Part shown: positions 22,350-31,582 of the stretch, in pieces | Layout: each line of letters begins with the position of its first letter | How positions within the stretch are numbered: the first letter of the stretch is position 1 | Origin: an uncultured Porphyromonadaceae bacterium | Lineage (GTDB): Bacteria; Bacteroidota; Bacteroidia; Bacteroidales; Muribaculaceae | NCBI GenBank assembly: GCA_948467675.1 | Contig: CAOKFI010000028.1 | Span: 1-35,356, forward strand | Reading direction: 5' to 3' | Length of the DNA: 35,356 nt | The notes under the pieces: generated by a model | The model's database searches: none | The model's input: only the letters and a program-made list of their open reading frames with translations | Told to the model about the DNA's origin: nothing | Position numbers and translations under genes: made by a program

Positions 22350-25300
22350 GTGAGATTGTGCCGTGTCATATACGCCATCGCCGCAGCCGTGACCCTCATG
22401 GCCGTATGTTCCTGCTCAACACGCAAGAACACCGCAGCATCGCGCAACTACCAGGCATTCATAACACGCTACAACGTATATTTCAACGGCGACGAACACT
22501 ACCGCGAGACACTCCGCGACATGGAGCGCTCGTATCAGGACGACTACACGTCGCTGGTGCCGGTGCATCCCGCCGAGATGCGCGGTGTGGCGCAGGCGCC
22601 ACAGCCCACAGGAAATTTCGACCGGTCCATAGAGAAAGCTCAGAAAGCCATACAGCTCCATTCGATCAAGAAGCGCCCAAAGCGCAAACCGGGCAAATCG
22701 TCGGATCCGGCCTACAAGGCATGGCTCAAACGCGACGAATACAATCCGTTTCTCCACAACGCCTGGATGATGATGGGACGCAGCCAGTACATGAACGGCG
22801 ATTTCCTCGGCGCCGCCTCCACGTTCTACTACGTCACGCGCCACTTCAAATGGCTCACCGCTACAGTCACCGAAGCAGCCCTGTGGCAGGCACGGAGCTA
22901 TGTGGCCATGGACTGGCTGTTCGAGGCCGAGACCATACTGCGGCGCATCAAGGACACCGATCTCACATCGACCGATCTGCGCAGACTGTACAACACCGTG
23001 GAAGCCGACTACCATATACGCTCACGCGACTACGAGGCAGCGATACCGTATCTGCGCGAGGCCGCCCGATCCGCAAAAGGGCCGCAGCGCACCCGCCTGT
23101 GGTTTCTGCTCGGACAGGTCAACGCCCGTCTGGGCAAAAAGGCCGAGGCATACGAGGCATACCGCAAGGCCGGTTCGGCATCGGGAGCCGACTACCGCAC
23201 CAAATTCAACGCCAGGATACACCAGAGCGAGGTATATACCGGAGCCGACATAATGCCCGAGGTTAAAGCCCTGCGGCGCATGACCCGCTATGACCGCAAC
23301 AAAGAGTACCTGGACCAGATCTACTATGCCATCGGCAACCTGTATCTGAGCCGGCGCGATACGGCCAATGCGATCGAGAACTATATACTCGCCGCCGACA
23401 AGTCGACACGTTCCGGCATAGAGAAAGCCATAAGCCAGATCACCCTGGGCGGGCTGTACTTCGACCGCGGACGATACGATCTGGCACAGCCGCGCTATTC
23501 CGAGGCGATACCTGTGCTTCCCGACAGCTATCCCGGAATCGACTCTCTGCGCCGCCGCTCCGATGTGCTCGACGAGCTTGCCGTGTACTCCAACAATGTC
23601 GTGCTCCAGGACTCGCTGCTGCGTCTCGGGGCAATGACCGAGGAGGAGCGCATGAAAGTCATCGACAAGATAATAGACGACCTCAAAAAGCGCGAGAAAG
23701 AGGAGGAGGAAGCAGCCCGCCGCGAGGCATATCTGGCCGAACAGGCTGCCAACGGCAATCCGTTCGGCAACAGCGCCAACGCTCCGTCGACGTTCAACCT
23801 CAACACCGACGACTCCTGGTATTTCTACAATACGGCCACCCTCAACGCCGGACGATCAGACTTCCAGAAGCGCTGGGGAAGCCGCAAACTCGAGGATGAC
23901 TGGCGCCGCCGCAACAAATCGGCGTTCAGTTTTTCCGACTTCGACAGCGAGAACACTGAGGACGACGACGATACCGACAGCGACCGGCAGCCTGACGACA
24001 GCAGCAAGACGCCTGACAGCGAAAGCACCGGCAACGAGGCCGAACGCGCCTCCGATCCCCACTACCCGGAATATTACCTCGCCCAGATACCGATGACCGA
24101 CCAGGAACGGCTGACTGCCAACGATATCATCCAGGAGGGGCTTTACAACATGGGCATCATACTCAAGGACAAACTCGAGGACTACGGCAGCGCCCGCTCC
24201 GAGTGGGACAGGCTGCTGTCGCGCTATCCCGACAACATATACCGTCTGGATGTCTACTACAACCTGTACCTGATGTACATGCGCCGCGGACAGACAGCCG
24301 AGGCCGAACACTGGCGGCAACTTATACTCAGCGATTTCGCCGAGTCGAAATACGGTCAGGCCATGACCGACCCCGGGTATCTCGAAAATCTGAAAGCGAT
24401 GCCGCAGCGACAGCAGCAGATGTATGACGAGGCGTACCGCGCGTATCTCGAAAACGACAATGCCGCCGTACACGAAGCCTACGACGAGATGATGCGGCAG
24501 TATCCCCTGAGCGTGATCATGCCCAAATTCATGTTCCTCCATGCGCTCGCCTACGTCACCGAGAAGAAATCCGAACAGTTCAACGCCACCCTGCGCGAGC
24601 TTCTCGAACGTTATCCCGACACCGACATCACCCCTCTGGCATCGTCATATCTGAGCCAGATGGCACGCGGACGCAAACTCGAGGGTGGATCGGCCAACAT
24701 GCGCGGCATGATCTGGGACACACGGCTGACAAACGACTCCACAGCCGGAGAGGGATTCGATCCTGACGCACCGCTCGAGTTCGATCTCAGTCCCGACATA
24801 CCCCAGCTGCTTGTACTCCTGTATCCTGCGGGCGAGGTAAGCGCCAACCAGCTGCTGTTCGACATAGCCCGCCATAACTTCGCGTCGTTCGTGGTCAAGG
24901 ACTTCGATCTGGAACAGATGAACTTCGGACAGCTCGGACTGTTGATAATACGCGGGTTCGACAATATCGGGGAACTCAGCCACTACCGCACCGTGCTCGA
25001 GGCCGACGAACACCTTCAGCTCCCGCCGCAGGTACGTCCTGTGGTCATAGCCGCCGACAATTTCCGTCTTCTGCTGAGCCAGGGGCGGTCGTTCGAGGAG
25101 TATTTCCAGTACACAGGCGAACAGTCGCTGGAGGAGACGCGCGCCGCCATACTTCCGCCCGACGAGTATGTCACCGGACAGGAGGAGCGCGAGATTTTCG
25201 AGGAACAGCAGTCGCAGCAACCCGATACCGAGACCGCACAGGAGCCGGAAGTCCCTGACACATCGGCTGAAGCGAAGCCGGAAGCACCCGCGGCGAAACC

Positions 25301-25385
25301 GAAAGCGGCCCACAAGCCTGCCCCGGCGCCTATGCCGGAATATCCGTCGGGATCGGAAGGCGACGACCCATTGTTTGACCCGTAA
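22350..25385 (+). CDS. TPR lipoprotein, PorW/SprE-like (type IX secretion)
   Basis: The 1011-residue product begins at a GTG codon with a lipoprotein signal (VIYAIAAAVTLMAVCSC, lipobox VCSC near residue 22). The segment after it, RNYQAFITRYNVYFNGDEHYRETL, then MERSYQDDYTSLVPVHPAE, matches the start of Bacteroidota SprE/PorW proteins as I know them. Tetratricopeptide-type helices follow (WMMMGRSQYMNGDFLGAAST, LWFLLGQVNARLGKKAEAY, YYAIGNLYLSRRDTANAI), then an acidic low-complexity region near residues 530-560, more helices, and a proline/alanine-rich tail. PorW is an outer-membrane lipoprotein linking parts of the type IX secretion machine. The porX gene follows by 13 bases, which supports the assignment. 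Confidence 0.82.
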   Translation: MRLCRVIYAIAAAVTLMAVCSCSTRKNTAASRNYQAFITRYNVYFNGDEHYRETLRDMERSYQDDYTSLVPVHPAEMRGVAQAPQPTGNFDRSIEKAQKAIQLHSIKKRPKRKPGKSSDPAYKAWLKRDEYNPFLHNAWMMMGRSQYMNGDFLGAASTFYYVTRHFKWLTATVTEAALWQARSYVAMDWLFEAETILRRIKDTDLTSTDLRRLYNTVEADYHIRSRDYEAAIPYLREAARSAKGPQRTRLWFLLGQVNARLGKKAEAYEAYRKAGSASGADYRTKFNARIHQSEVYTGADIMPEVKALRRMTRYDRNKEYLDQIYYAIGNLYLSRRDTANAIENYILAADKSTRSGIEKAISQITLGGLYFDRGRYDLAQPRYSEAIPVLPDSYPGIDSLRRRSDVLDELAVYSNNVVLQDSLLRLGAMTEEERMKVIDKIIDDLKKREKEEEEAARREAYLAEQAANGNPFGNSANAPSTFNLNTDDSWYFYNTATLNAGRSDFQKRWGSRKLEDDWRRRNKSAFSFSDFDSENTEDDDDTDSDRQPDDSSKTPDSESTGNEAERASDPHYPEYYLAQIPMTDQERLTANDIIQEGLYNMGIILKDKLEDYGSARSEWDRLLSRYPDNIYRLDVYYNLYLMYMRRGQTAEAEHWRQLILSDFAESKYGQAMTDPGYLENLKAMPQRQQQMYDEAYRAYLENDNAAVHEAYDEMMRQYPLSVIMPKFMFLHALAYVTEKKSEQFNATLRELLERYPDTDITPLASSYLSQMARGRKLEGGSANMRGMIWDTRLTNDSTAGEGFDPDAPLEFDLSPDIPQLLVLLYPAGEVSANQLLFDIARHNFASFVVKDFDLEQMNFGQLGLLIIRGFDNIGELSHYRTVLEADEHLQLPPQVRPVVIAADNFRLLLSQGRSFEEYFQYTGEQSLEETRAAILPPDEYVTGQEEREIFEEQQSQQPDTETAQEPEVPDTSAEAKPEAPAAKPKAAHKPAPAPMPEYPSGSEGDDPLFDP

Positions 25386-25398
25386 CACCACCAGCACT

Positions 25399-26955
25399 AT
25401 GGCCAACCGACATACAATACTCTGGGCTGACGACGAGATAGACCTCCTGAAGCCCCACATAATGTTTCTCCGCTCGAAAGGCTACGATCTGATCACGGTC
25501 AACAACGGCCGCGACGCTCTCGAGATTGTCGAGAACAATCATCCCGATCTGATCATACTCGACGAGAATATGCCAGGTCTCACGGGACTCGAGACACTGA
25601 GCCGCATCAAACAGACCGCACCCGACATACCGGTGATCATGATCACCAAGAGCGAGGAGGAGAACATCATGGACCAGGCTGTAGGCAACAAGATTGCCGA
25701 CTACCTCATCAAGCCTGTCAACCCGAACCAGATCCTGCTGTCAATCAAGAAAAACCTGCACTCGGAGCGTCTTGTCAGCGAACAGGCGGCCGGCGACTAC
25801 CGCCGCGAGTTCGCCGCCATCACTTCGGACATAGCATCGGCATCGACTTTCGACGACTGGCGCGAACTCTACGGACGTCTTGTGTACCGCGATCTCGAAC
25901 TGTCGTCGGCCGACACCGGTATGGGCGAGCTGCTCGACCACCAGATGACCGAAGCCAACACTGAATTCGCCAAATTCGTGCGCCGCCACTACGAGGACTG
26001 GATGCTTTCGCCCGATGCTCCGGACCGTCCCATGATGAGTCCCGATCTGTTCAAGAAGAAAGTGTTTCCGCTGCTCGACGCCGGGGAAAAAGTATTTTTC
26101 ATACTCATCGACAACTTCCGCATGGATCAGTGGCGTACAGTGCGGCCGCTGCTGAGCGAGCTGTTCACATTCGAGGAGGATCCCTACTGTTCGATCCTGC
26201 CGACAGCCACCCAGTATGCGCGCAACGCCATATTCTCAGGGCTGATGCCGGCGCAGATCTCCCGGATGTTTCCCGAACTGTGGGTCGACGAGGATGAGGA
26301 CGAAGGCAAGAACCTCAACGAGTCGCCGCTCATAGCCACACAGTTCGAGCGTTTCCGCCGCAAAGGCGTAAAGTTCTCGTATTCGAAGATAAATGATTCG
26401 GTCGCTGGCGAGAAACTCATACGCGAATTTGCCAATCTGGAACACAACGACCTGAATGTCGTGGTGCTCAACTTCATCGATATGCTCAGCCACGCCCGTA
26501 CCGAATCCAGGATGATCCGCGAGCTGGCCTCCGGCAATGCCGCGTACCGTTCGCTGACCGAATCGTGGTTCCGCCATTCGTCGGCCATAGATCTGTTCCG
26601 CAAGATAGCAGCCAAAGGCTACAAGGTGATCCTTACGACCGACCACGGCACTATACGTGTAGACAATCCGGTGAAGATAGTAGGCGACCGCAACACCAAC
26701 ACCAACCTCCGGTACAAAGTCGGCAAGAACCTCAGCTACAATCCACGTCAGGTCTACGAGATAAAACGCCCCGACCGCTTCGGACTGCCGTCGCCCAACG
26801 TAAGTTCGGTCTATGTGTTTGCGTGGGGACGCGATTTCTTCGCCTATCCCAACAACTATAACCATTATGTCCAGTACTATACCGGCACCTTCCAGCACGG
26901 CGGAATTTCGCTCGAGGAGATGATCGTGCCGTTAGTCACGATGACCCCTAAGTAA
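25399..26955 (+). CDS. porX: PorX-type response regulator with PglZ domain
   Basis: This 518-residue cytoplasmic protein starts MANRHTILWADDEIDLLKPH. The receiver domain (residues 1-125) shows acidic pocket Asp11/Asp12, phosphoacceptor Asp55 in LIILDENMPG, Thr83-Lys84, and a second lysine in LIKPVNP. The rest is a PglZ alkaline-phosphatase-like domain: VFFILIDNFRMDQW, LNVVVLNFIDMLSHARTESRM, and the metal-site ILTTDHGTIRVDNP. This is the architecture of Porphyromonas PorX, which works with the sensor kinase PorY and the sigma factor SigP in control of type IX secretion. It sits directly after the PorW-like gene. PorY is not in the window. Confidence 0.92.
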   Translation: MANRHTILWADDEIDLLKPHIMFLRSKGYDLITVNNGRDALEIVENNHPDLIILDENMPGLTGLETLSRIKQTAPDIPVIMITKSEEENIMDQAVGNKIADYLIKPVNPNQILLSIKKNLHSERLVSEQAAGDYRREFAAITSDIASASTFDDWRELYGRLVYRDLELSSADTGMGELLDHQMTEANTEFAKFVRRHYEDWMLSPDAPDRPMMSPDLFKKKVFPLLDAGEKVFFILIDNFRMDQWRTVRPLLSELFTFEEDPYCSILPTATQYARNAIFSGLMPAQISRMFPELWVDEDEDEGKNLNESPLIATQFERFRRKGVKFSYSKINDSVAGEKLIREFANLEHNDLNVVVLNFIDMLSHARTESRMIRELASGNAAYRSLTESWFRHSSAIDLFRKIAAKGYKVILTTDHGTIRVDNPVKIVGDRNTNTNLRYKVGKNLSYNPRQVYEIKRPDRFGLPSPNVSSVYVFAWGRDFFAYPNNYNHYVQYYTGTFQHGGISLEEMIVPLVTMTPK

Positions 26956-27013
26956 GATATTTTCCAGAACCGACAATAATCCAATCAACAAAATATAAAC
27001 CAATACAACAACC

Positions 27014-27448
27014 ATGGTAACAGAGATAAAGATAGCCGATACAGCGGCACTTCCCGAAGCGGCACGCCAGCTCATAGGCCTGATGGGAGACCGCACCGTG
27101 CTCACATTCGAAGGGGAGATGGGAGCAGGCAAGACCACCTTCATCAATGCCCTGTGCCGCGAACTGGGCGTAGAGAGCGATCTCACCGGTTCCCCATCGT
27201 TTGCCATAGCCAACGAATACCGTTCCGACACCACCGCCGAACTCATATACCACTTCGACCTCTACCGTCTGGAATCGCTTGAGGAGGCTCTGGACTTAGG
27301 GTTCGAGGACTATCTCGACTGCGGCGCGCTCTGCCTCATCGAGTGGCCCGGACTCGTCGACGACCTTCTTCCGGACGACACCATACGCTGCCGTATCACA
27401 GTGGCCGATGACGGCTCCCGAACTCTCACAGCCGACGTTCCGGAATGA
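27014..27448 (+). CDS. tsaE: tRNA threonylcarbamoyladenosine biosynthesis ATPase TsaE
   Basis: This 144-residue P-loop ATPase partners with TsaB and TsaD to make t6A37 in ANN-reading tRNAs. Seen: Walker A GEMGAGKTTF with Lys40, TGSPSFAIANEY, YHFDLYRLESLEEALDLGFEDYL, and the Walker-B-like CLIEWPGLVDDLLP. The length is typical. It starts 58 bases after porX, in a short AT-rich gap without a clear promoter, and overlaps birA by four bases (ATGA). Confidence 0.95.
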   Translation: MVTEIKIADTAALPEAARQLIGLMGDRTVLTFEGEMGAGKTTFINALCRELGVESDLTGSPSFAIANEYRSDTTAELIYHFDLYRLESLEEALDLGFEDYLDCGALCLIEWPGLVDDLLPDDTIRCRITVADDGSRTLTADVPE

Positions 27449-28176
27449 AACACGATGTTCAGCTCCGTACCGTAGAGGAGACTCCGAGCACTAATTCGGC
27501 CTTAGCTGCCATGGGCGCCTCCGCGCCCCACGGCTACGCCATACTCTGCCGGCGGCAGACTGCCGGCCGCGGACAACGCGGCAACAGCTGGGAGTCGGCT
27601 CCGGGTCAGAATGTGACCCTGTCGCTTCTGCTGCGTCCGCATGAGATAGACGCCGCCGCGCAGTTCACCATATCGGAAGCAGTGGCCATAGGCGTGGCCG
27701 ACACCATAGCACCTCTGCTTCCGGGACATGACGTACGCCTGAAATGGCCAAACGACGTGTATGCCGGCGACCGCAAGATATGCGGAATCCTGATCGAGAA
27801 CTCGCTGACAGGCCGCACGGTAGACCGCTCTATAGCGGGAATAGGCCTCAACGTGAACCAGCAGGAGTTTCTATCCGACGCCCCGAATCCTGTGTCGCTC
27901 CGGCAGCTTACCGGCCGGACTTACGACATAGAGGATATGGCCCGGCGCCTCTGCGCCAACATACTCACTCTGCTCGACACCCCTGCCGACGAGCTCCACA
28001 GCCGCTACCGCACCCTGCTGTGGCGCGGCGAAGGCCTACACCGGTGGAAAGATGCCGGCGGCCGCTGTTTCGACGCACGCATTGCCGAAGTCGCCCCTAC
28101 GGGACACCTTACACTGGAGGAGATTGACGGCACCCGGAGCACATTCGCATTCAAGGAGGTATCGCCGGTGATGTGA
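27445..28176 (+). CDS. birA: Biotin-[acetyl-CoA-carboxylase] ligase
   Basis: This 243-residue enzyme makes biotinyl-AMP and attaches biotin to carboxylase subunits. Seen: TPSTNSALAAM, the biotinyl-AMP loop GRGQRGNSWES (residues about 41-51), LSLLLRP, LKWPNDVYAGDRKICGILIENSL and AGIGLNVNQ, then a short C-terminal SH3-like domain (GGRCFDARIAEVAPTGHLTLEEIDG). There is no N-terminal helix-turn-helix, so it is a ligase without the E. coli-type repressor role. It ends 29 bases from the convergent portal gene. Confidence 0.95.
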   Translation: MKHDVQLRTVEETPSTNSALAAMGASAPHGYAILCRRQTAGRGQRGNSWESAPGQNVTLSLLLRPHEIDAAAQFTISEAVAIGVADTIAPLLPGHDVRLKWPNDVYAGDRKICGILIENSLTGRTVDRSIAGIGLNVNQQEFLSDAPNPVSLRQLTGRTYDIEDMARRLCANILTLLDTPADELHSRYRTLLWRGEGLHRWKDAGGRCFDARIAEVAPTGHLTLEEIDGTRSTFAFKEVSPVM

Positions 28177-28209
28177 TACGGCACGGCATCTTGCCTGACC
28201 GCACATCAC
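28168..28209. terminator. Inverted repeat between convergent birA and portal genes
   Basis: GTGATGTG (28168-28175) and CACATCAC (28202-28209) form a perfect 8-bp inverted repeat spanning both stop codons, with a smaller GGCA-TCT-TGCC hairpin inside. The position suggests a bidirectional terminator, but there is no T tract on either strand. Confidence 0.35.
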
Positions 28210-29648
28210 ACGTCATCCCCCGGCGTCCGGCCTGCATGAGGCGCAAGGGCGATAAGAAGACGGTCGCGGGTGGCGCGGAAGTCGGCAAACGAAGCGAGAA
28301 GATCGTATATCGCGGCCGAAGCGGCGCGCACCTGGGCCTCGTAGAGCTGAGCCGATGTCGATCCGCTCTCGGTGCGTCCCTGCAACACACCGGCCACACC
28401 CGACACATCCTCGAAGAGCTTCATCTCGAGTCTGAGCAGCTCCGAAGCACCGGCATCGGCACCATGCGATACGATCTGCTGCGGAGGCGGCGCTCCGATA
28501 CGCGGCCTGTAGGGAATGATGCTGTCGTAGGCCGACCACATCTGCGCCACATCGTTCCATTGCAACCCGGTACCGAGCTGATCTTCCGGAAACAGCAGCA
28601 CACCTTTGGCCGATGAGCTCATTATATTGTCGATGAGTGTGATGAGCCTGTTGACATATTTCTGCTGATCGATCACATCCTCGACAAAGGAGTGCACCTC
28701 GCCGTCGGTGAGAGGATAAAATTTCATCACAAACGGATGCGTACCTCCCGGCAATGTGGAATCCTGTTCGTAGAGGATATGTCCGGTAGGCGCGAGCACG
28801 CGGCATTTCCATCCGACCTTAATCTCCCACTTCATCGAGATCTCCGGCTGCCCACGGTGCCTGCGCCCCTTGTTCTTACGCTTCAACACGGCAACCTGGG
28901 ACGGCGAGACGGCGTATACCGTAGCATCGAGAGGGTCGTGACACAGATATCGCTCCACCGAATCGAGAGTCCATACTTCTATAACCCGGCAACGTCCCGG
29001 CTCACCGCGGAGAAAATCGAATCCGGCACCGCCTTCTGTCCCGATGGCATCAGTTCCGGCACTCCCCAACGGCACCGCCTCCGACGCGTACAGACTCCGG
29101 ATCTCCCCTGCCCGCGTGCCACAACCGCCGCTATACCTCATGAGGAGTTCCGACAGACTCATGTCGCGTATCATCCCCACCATCTCCACATCAGAGGCTC
29201 TGGGGTCGGACATCCGGTCGACGAAGAAACGCCTCGGATCCACATTGTCGACCCAGACACCGGATCCGGCCGTGCGGCGCTCGCAGCATATACGCTGTAT
29301 GGCGCATCCCGAAATCAGAAACTCCTCGAGCATACGGCTGTCGAGCTCATCAAGACGGTTGGCCGCCGAGATATCATCGGGCACCCCTCCGCGTACGGGG
29401 GGATCCGACCTGAAACGCCCTACTATATTCTTGACGAGCCGCCGTATCATATTGTTCGTCATCGGCACACGTCCGTTGCGGGCCGCCATCTCGCCCTCAG
29501 TCACCCAGCGTCCGTCATGGTCACGGACGCTGTCGCCCCATTGCGCTCCGTAGGTAAACTGTTTGAATCGATGCCTGCGCTTCCGCAGATATGCGGCCGA
29601 CGAGTAGGCCGAAGCCGCCGCCGCAAGCAAATCCATGTTCTGTTCCAT
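28206..29648 (-). CDS. Phage portal protein
   Basis: The 480-residue product has the layout of phage portal proteins, the dodecameric ring through which DNA enters the capsid. Seen: helical N terminus, RVPMTNNMIRRLVKNIVGRF with SDPP, then LEEFLISGCAIQRI; the clip-entry segment VWVDNVDPRRFFVDRMSDPR, with VEMVGMIRDMSLSELLMRY; HPFVMKFYPLTDGEVHSFVEDVIDQQKYVNRLI (residues about 310-345); and the crown-side LFEDVSGVAGVLQGRTESGSTSAQLYEAQVRAASAA. The frame is open throughout, with host-like base composition. It is the last of four co-directional phage-type genes. No terminase is beside it. I am confident of the family and unsure of its use. Confidence 0.85.
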   Translation of the reverse strand: MEQNMDLLAAAASAYSSAAYLRKRRHRFKQFTYGAQWGDSVRDHDGRWVTEGEMAARNGRVPMTNNMIRRLVKNIVGRFRSDPPVRGGVPDDISAANRLDELDSRMLEEFLISGCAIQRICCERRTAGSGVWVDNVDPRRFFVDRMSDPRASDVEMVGMIRDMSLSELLMRYSGGCGTRAGEIRSLYASEAVPLGSAGTDAIGTEGGAGFDFLRGEPGRCRVIEVWTLDSVERYLCHDPLDATVYAVSPSQVAVLKRKNKGRRHRGQPEISMKWEIKVGWKCRVLAPTGHILYEQDSTLPGGTHPFVMKFYPLTDGEVHSFVEDVIDQQKYVNRLITLIDNIMSSSAKGVLLFPEDQLGTGLQWNDVAQMWSAYDSIIPYRPRIGAPPPQQIVSHGADAGASELLRLEMKLFEDVSGVAGVLQGRTESGSTSAQLYEAQVRAASAAIYDLLASFADFRATRDRLLIALAPHAGRTPGDDV

Positions 29649-29690
29649 AGTAGAAAAATAGAATTATGATTATCGAAGTAAGGATCGCAG

Positions 29691-30224
29691 TCACAATTCG
29701 GGAGTGATGAGTCCCAGAGCGCTGTCGTCCATCGAATATGATCCGTCGGCGGGAGCCACTGCCGCCAATGCCCATTCTATCGCCGCTCCAGGTGAAGGCA
29801 GCGGATATATACGGCATCGGAACCGGTTGACTACAGCCACCGGAGCATGGCAGCTGCCACGTGTATATGGGTTCATCTGCTCGAGAGCAAGCTGTGTGCC
29901 GGGTACGGTAAGCGTTGCCGGAATCTCCCATCCCTCGACTTTCAGTTCCAGCAGCCGCCGGCAGTCGGGAGGGAGTGTTATGACGGCAGATCCATCGGCT
30001 TCAGGCAGAAGCATAGACCGGGGTGCCACGTCGACAGGCGCCAGGCGCACGGGGTCGGCGAAATCAAGCAGGTCAAGATACCATGCGCGCATCTGTATGC
30101 GCAGAATGGTGTCTATATCCAGGCCGTCGGTGCGCTCGACAACGCAGTCGGCGCGCAATGGTTCCATGGCGCGGTACAGGCGCCATCGTTCGAGCATTTC
30201 ATCGGGGGTGAGCGTAATCTCCAT
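29691..30224 (-). CDS. Probable phage head-completion/connector-like protein
   Basis: This 177-residue soluble protein, MEITLTPDEMLERWRLYRAM at the start, has a helical first part (LDIDTILRIQMRAWYLDLLDFADP) and a beta-rich second part (SAVITLPPDCRRLLELKVEGWEIPATLTVPG, residues about 95-125; RFRCRIYPLPSPGAAIEWALAAV). No named motif is seen. Its place between the capsid and portal genes, with gaps of 20 and 42 bases, and its size suggest a head-tail connector or completion protein. The assignment rests on position, not on a recognised fold. Confidence 0.55.
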   Translation of the reverse strand: MEITLTPDEMLERWRLYRAMEPLRADCVVERTDGLDIDTILRIQMRAWYLDLLDFADPVRLAPVDVAPRSMLLPEADGSAVITLPPDCRRLLELKVEGWEIPATLTVPGTQLALEQMNPYTRGSCHAPVAVVNRFRCRIYPLPSPGAAIEWALAAVAPADGSYSMDDSALGLITPEL

Positions 30225-30244
30225 AACATATCACTTACTACAGA

Positions 30245-31534
30245 TCATTCACTTTGTACGGCATTTCTGGCAACGATACGCATGTGTGCCTCGGGATATC
30301 TCAGCACCAGACAGCTTGCCTCGGTTATGACGGTCGCGTCGGTATTGCGCAGTCCGCTCCCCTTCAGGTCGAGACTCTGCGTCGACAATGGAATGTGGCT
30401 GTACTTGGTCAGGTATTGCGGATCTATCACCATGCCGTCGTCCTCATGTCCGCATATATCGAATACCTCGGAATGGATTATGTAGAGGGTTCCGAACTTT
30501 GAGCACAGTTCCTGGAAATCAAGCCCCCATTTAGTCACCGCATCCTTTGCAGCCGCCACACGCACCGCATCGAACCGGCTCAGAGTCTCCACCAGCCCCG
30601 AACCTGCGATCAGAATCTTCCGCGACGAACCGGCATTGCCAGTAAAGGCCTGTCGCATCATGGCCAGGAACTCGCGGTTTCCGCCGAATTTACCGCGCTC
30701 GTAGCTGAACTCATGCGGCGTCTGGTTCCATATACCGCCGGTAAAGTATATGTCGGTACGTTTCTGCGGATCGTTCAGACGCGAGCGGCTACCGAACAGA
30801 AAACTTTTCTCCATGCCGAGACGCATGTCGTAGACAGCCGCCTCCTCCTGATCCGACAGAGTCCACCCTACTTCCTTGTCGGCCAACCGCATAAGTGTGG
30901 ACTGCTCGACCTGAGCCTTGAATATCTGACAATAATTACGCATTTTCTGCGGCAACGCCTCGAACTGAGCGGTCTGGACATCGAGCTCTCCTGCGGCACG
31001 CCCCATACGCACCAGAACCGTCTCGGCGTTGATGGACGGCACCAGACCGTCGACCTTGTTGCGGCTCACACCATTGACGGCAACGACTTTCAGGCCACCC
31101 GAATCGGGCTTCGAGATCACATACAGCACCAATGGCTGCGGAGTCTCCCCGTCGGCAGGATCGACGCCCTCCACCGAGGGTACGAGTATGGTCTCGGAGG
31201 GTTCGAATATACGGTCGTCGGTAGTGAATATGATGGCCTCCCGGCTGTCGGACGAAAGTACATGCGATGTCTTCAGCCTGGCTTCAGAGGGTTTTGTGTC
31301 GACCGCATAATAGTCGACTTCCATGCTCGCCGCATGGCGGGCTCCGGCCCAACGCGAGATCTGGTCGACCGGTGTGGCCATAGGACGAAGACGCACGACA
31401 CGGCTGTCGATGGCGCTCCGCAGGAGCGACGGCGATGCCTCACGGGCAAGCTCGGTAGTCAGAGGGCCTGAGGCCACATGGGTTCCGCCGGACGTGCCGG
31501 CCACTAATGCTGCATTGTTTGCTGTGTTTTCCAT
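30245..31534 (-). CDS. Major capsid protein, SU10/HK97-type (DUF5309-like)
   Basis: The 429-residue product resembles the SU10-like/DUF5309 group of HK97-fold major capsid proteins. Seen: a disordered N terminus (residues 1-35), PMATPVDQISRWAGARHAASMEVDYYAVDT (the E-loop-side region), FEPSETILVPSV, YCQIFKAQVEQSTL, AAVYDMRLGMEKSFLFGSRS, and a clear C-terminal block: KILIAGSGLVETLS, LCSKFGTLYIIHSEVFD, GMVIDPQYLTKYSHIPLSTQSLDLKGSG and CLVLRYPEAHMRI. The pattern 'antigen-like fold with LYIIHSE...IDP...L...G' is what identifies the family. No separate protease or scaffold gene is obvious. The frame is intact. Confidence 0.75.
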   Translation of the reverse strand: MENTANNAALVAGTSGGTHVASGPLTTELAREASPSLLRSAIDSRVVRLRPMATPVDQISRWAGARHAASMEVDYYAVDTKPSEARLKTSHVLSSDSREAIIFTTDDRIFEPSETILVPSVEGVDPADGETPQPLVLYVISKPDSGGLKVVAVNGVSRNKVDGLVPSINAETVLVRMGRAAGELDVQTAQFEALPQKMRNYCQIFKAQVEQSTLMRLADKEVGWTLSDQEEAAVYDMRLGMEKSFLFGSRSRLNDPQKRTDIYFTGGIWNQTPHEFSYERGKFGGNREFLAMMRQAFTGNAGSSRKILIAGSGLVETLSRFDAVRVAAAKDAVTKWGLDFQELCSKFGTLYIIHSEVFDICGHEDDGMVIDPQYLTKYSHIPLSTQSLDLKGSGLRNTDATVITEASCLVLRYPEAHMRIVARNAVQSE

Positions 31535-31582
31535 AATTAATTAAAATGATTTAAACGGTTTATAACTAAAATAGGTCACGAA

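Noticed and set aside
22049-23266. 405-codon plus-strand open frame bridging the metal permease and the PorW-like gene
   Set aside because: Out-of-frame shadow of two recognised genes, arginine/histidine-rich and crossing the intergenic gap.
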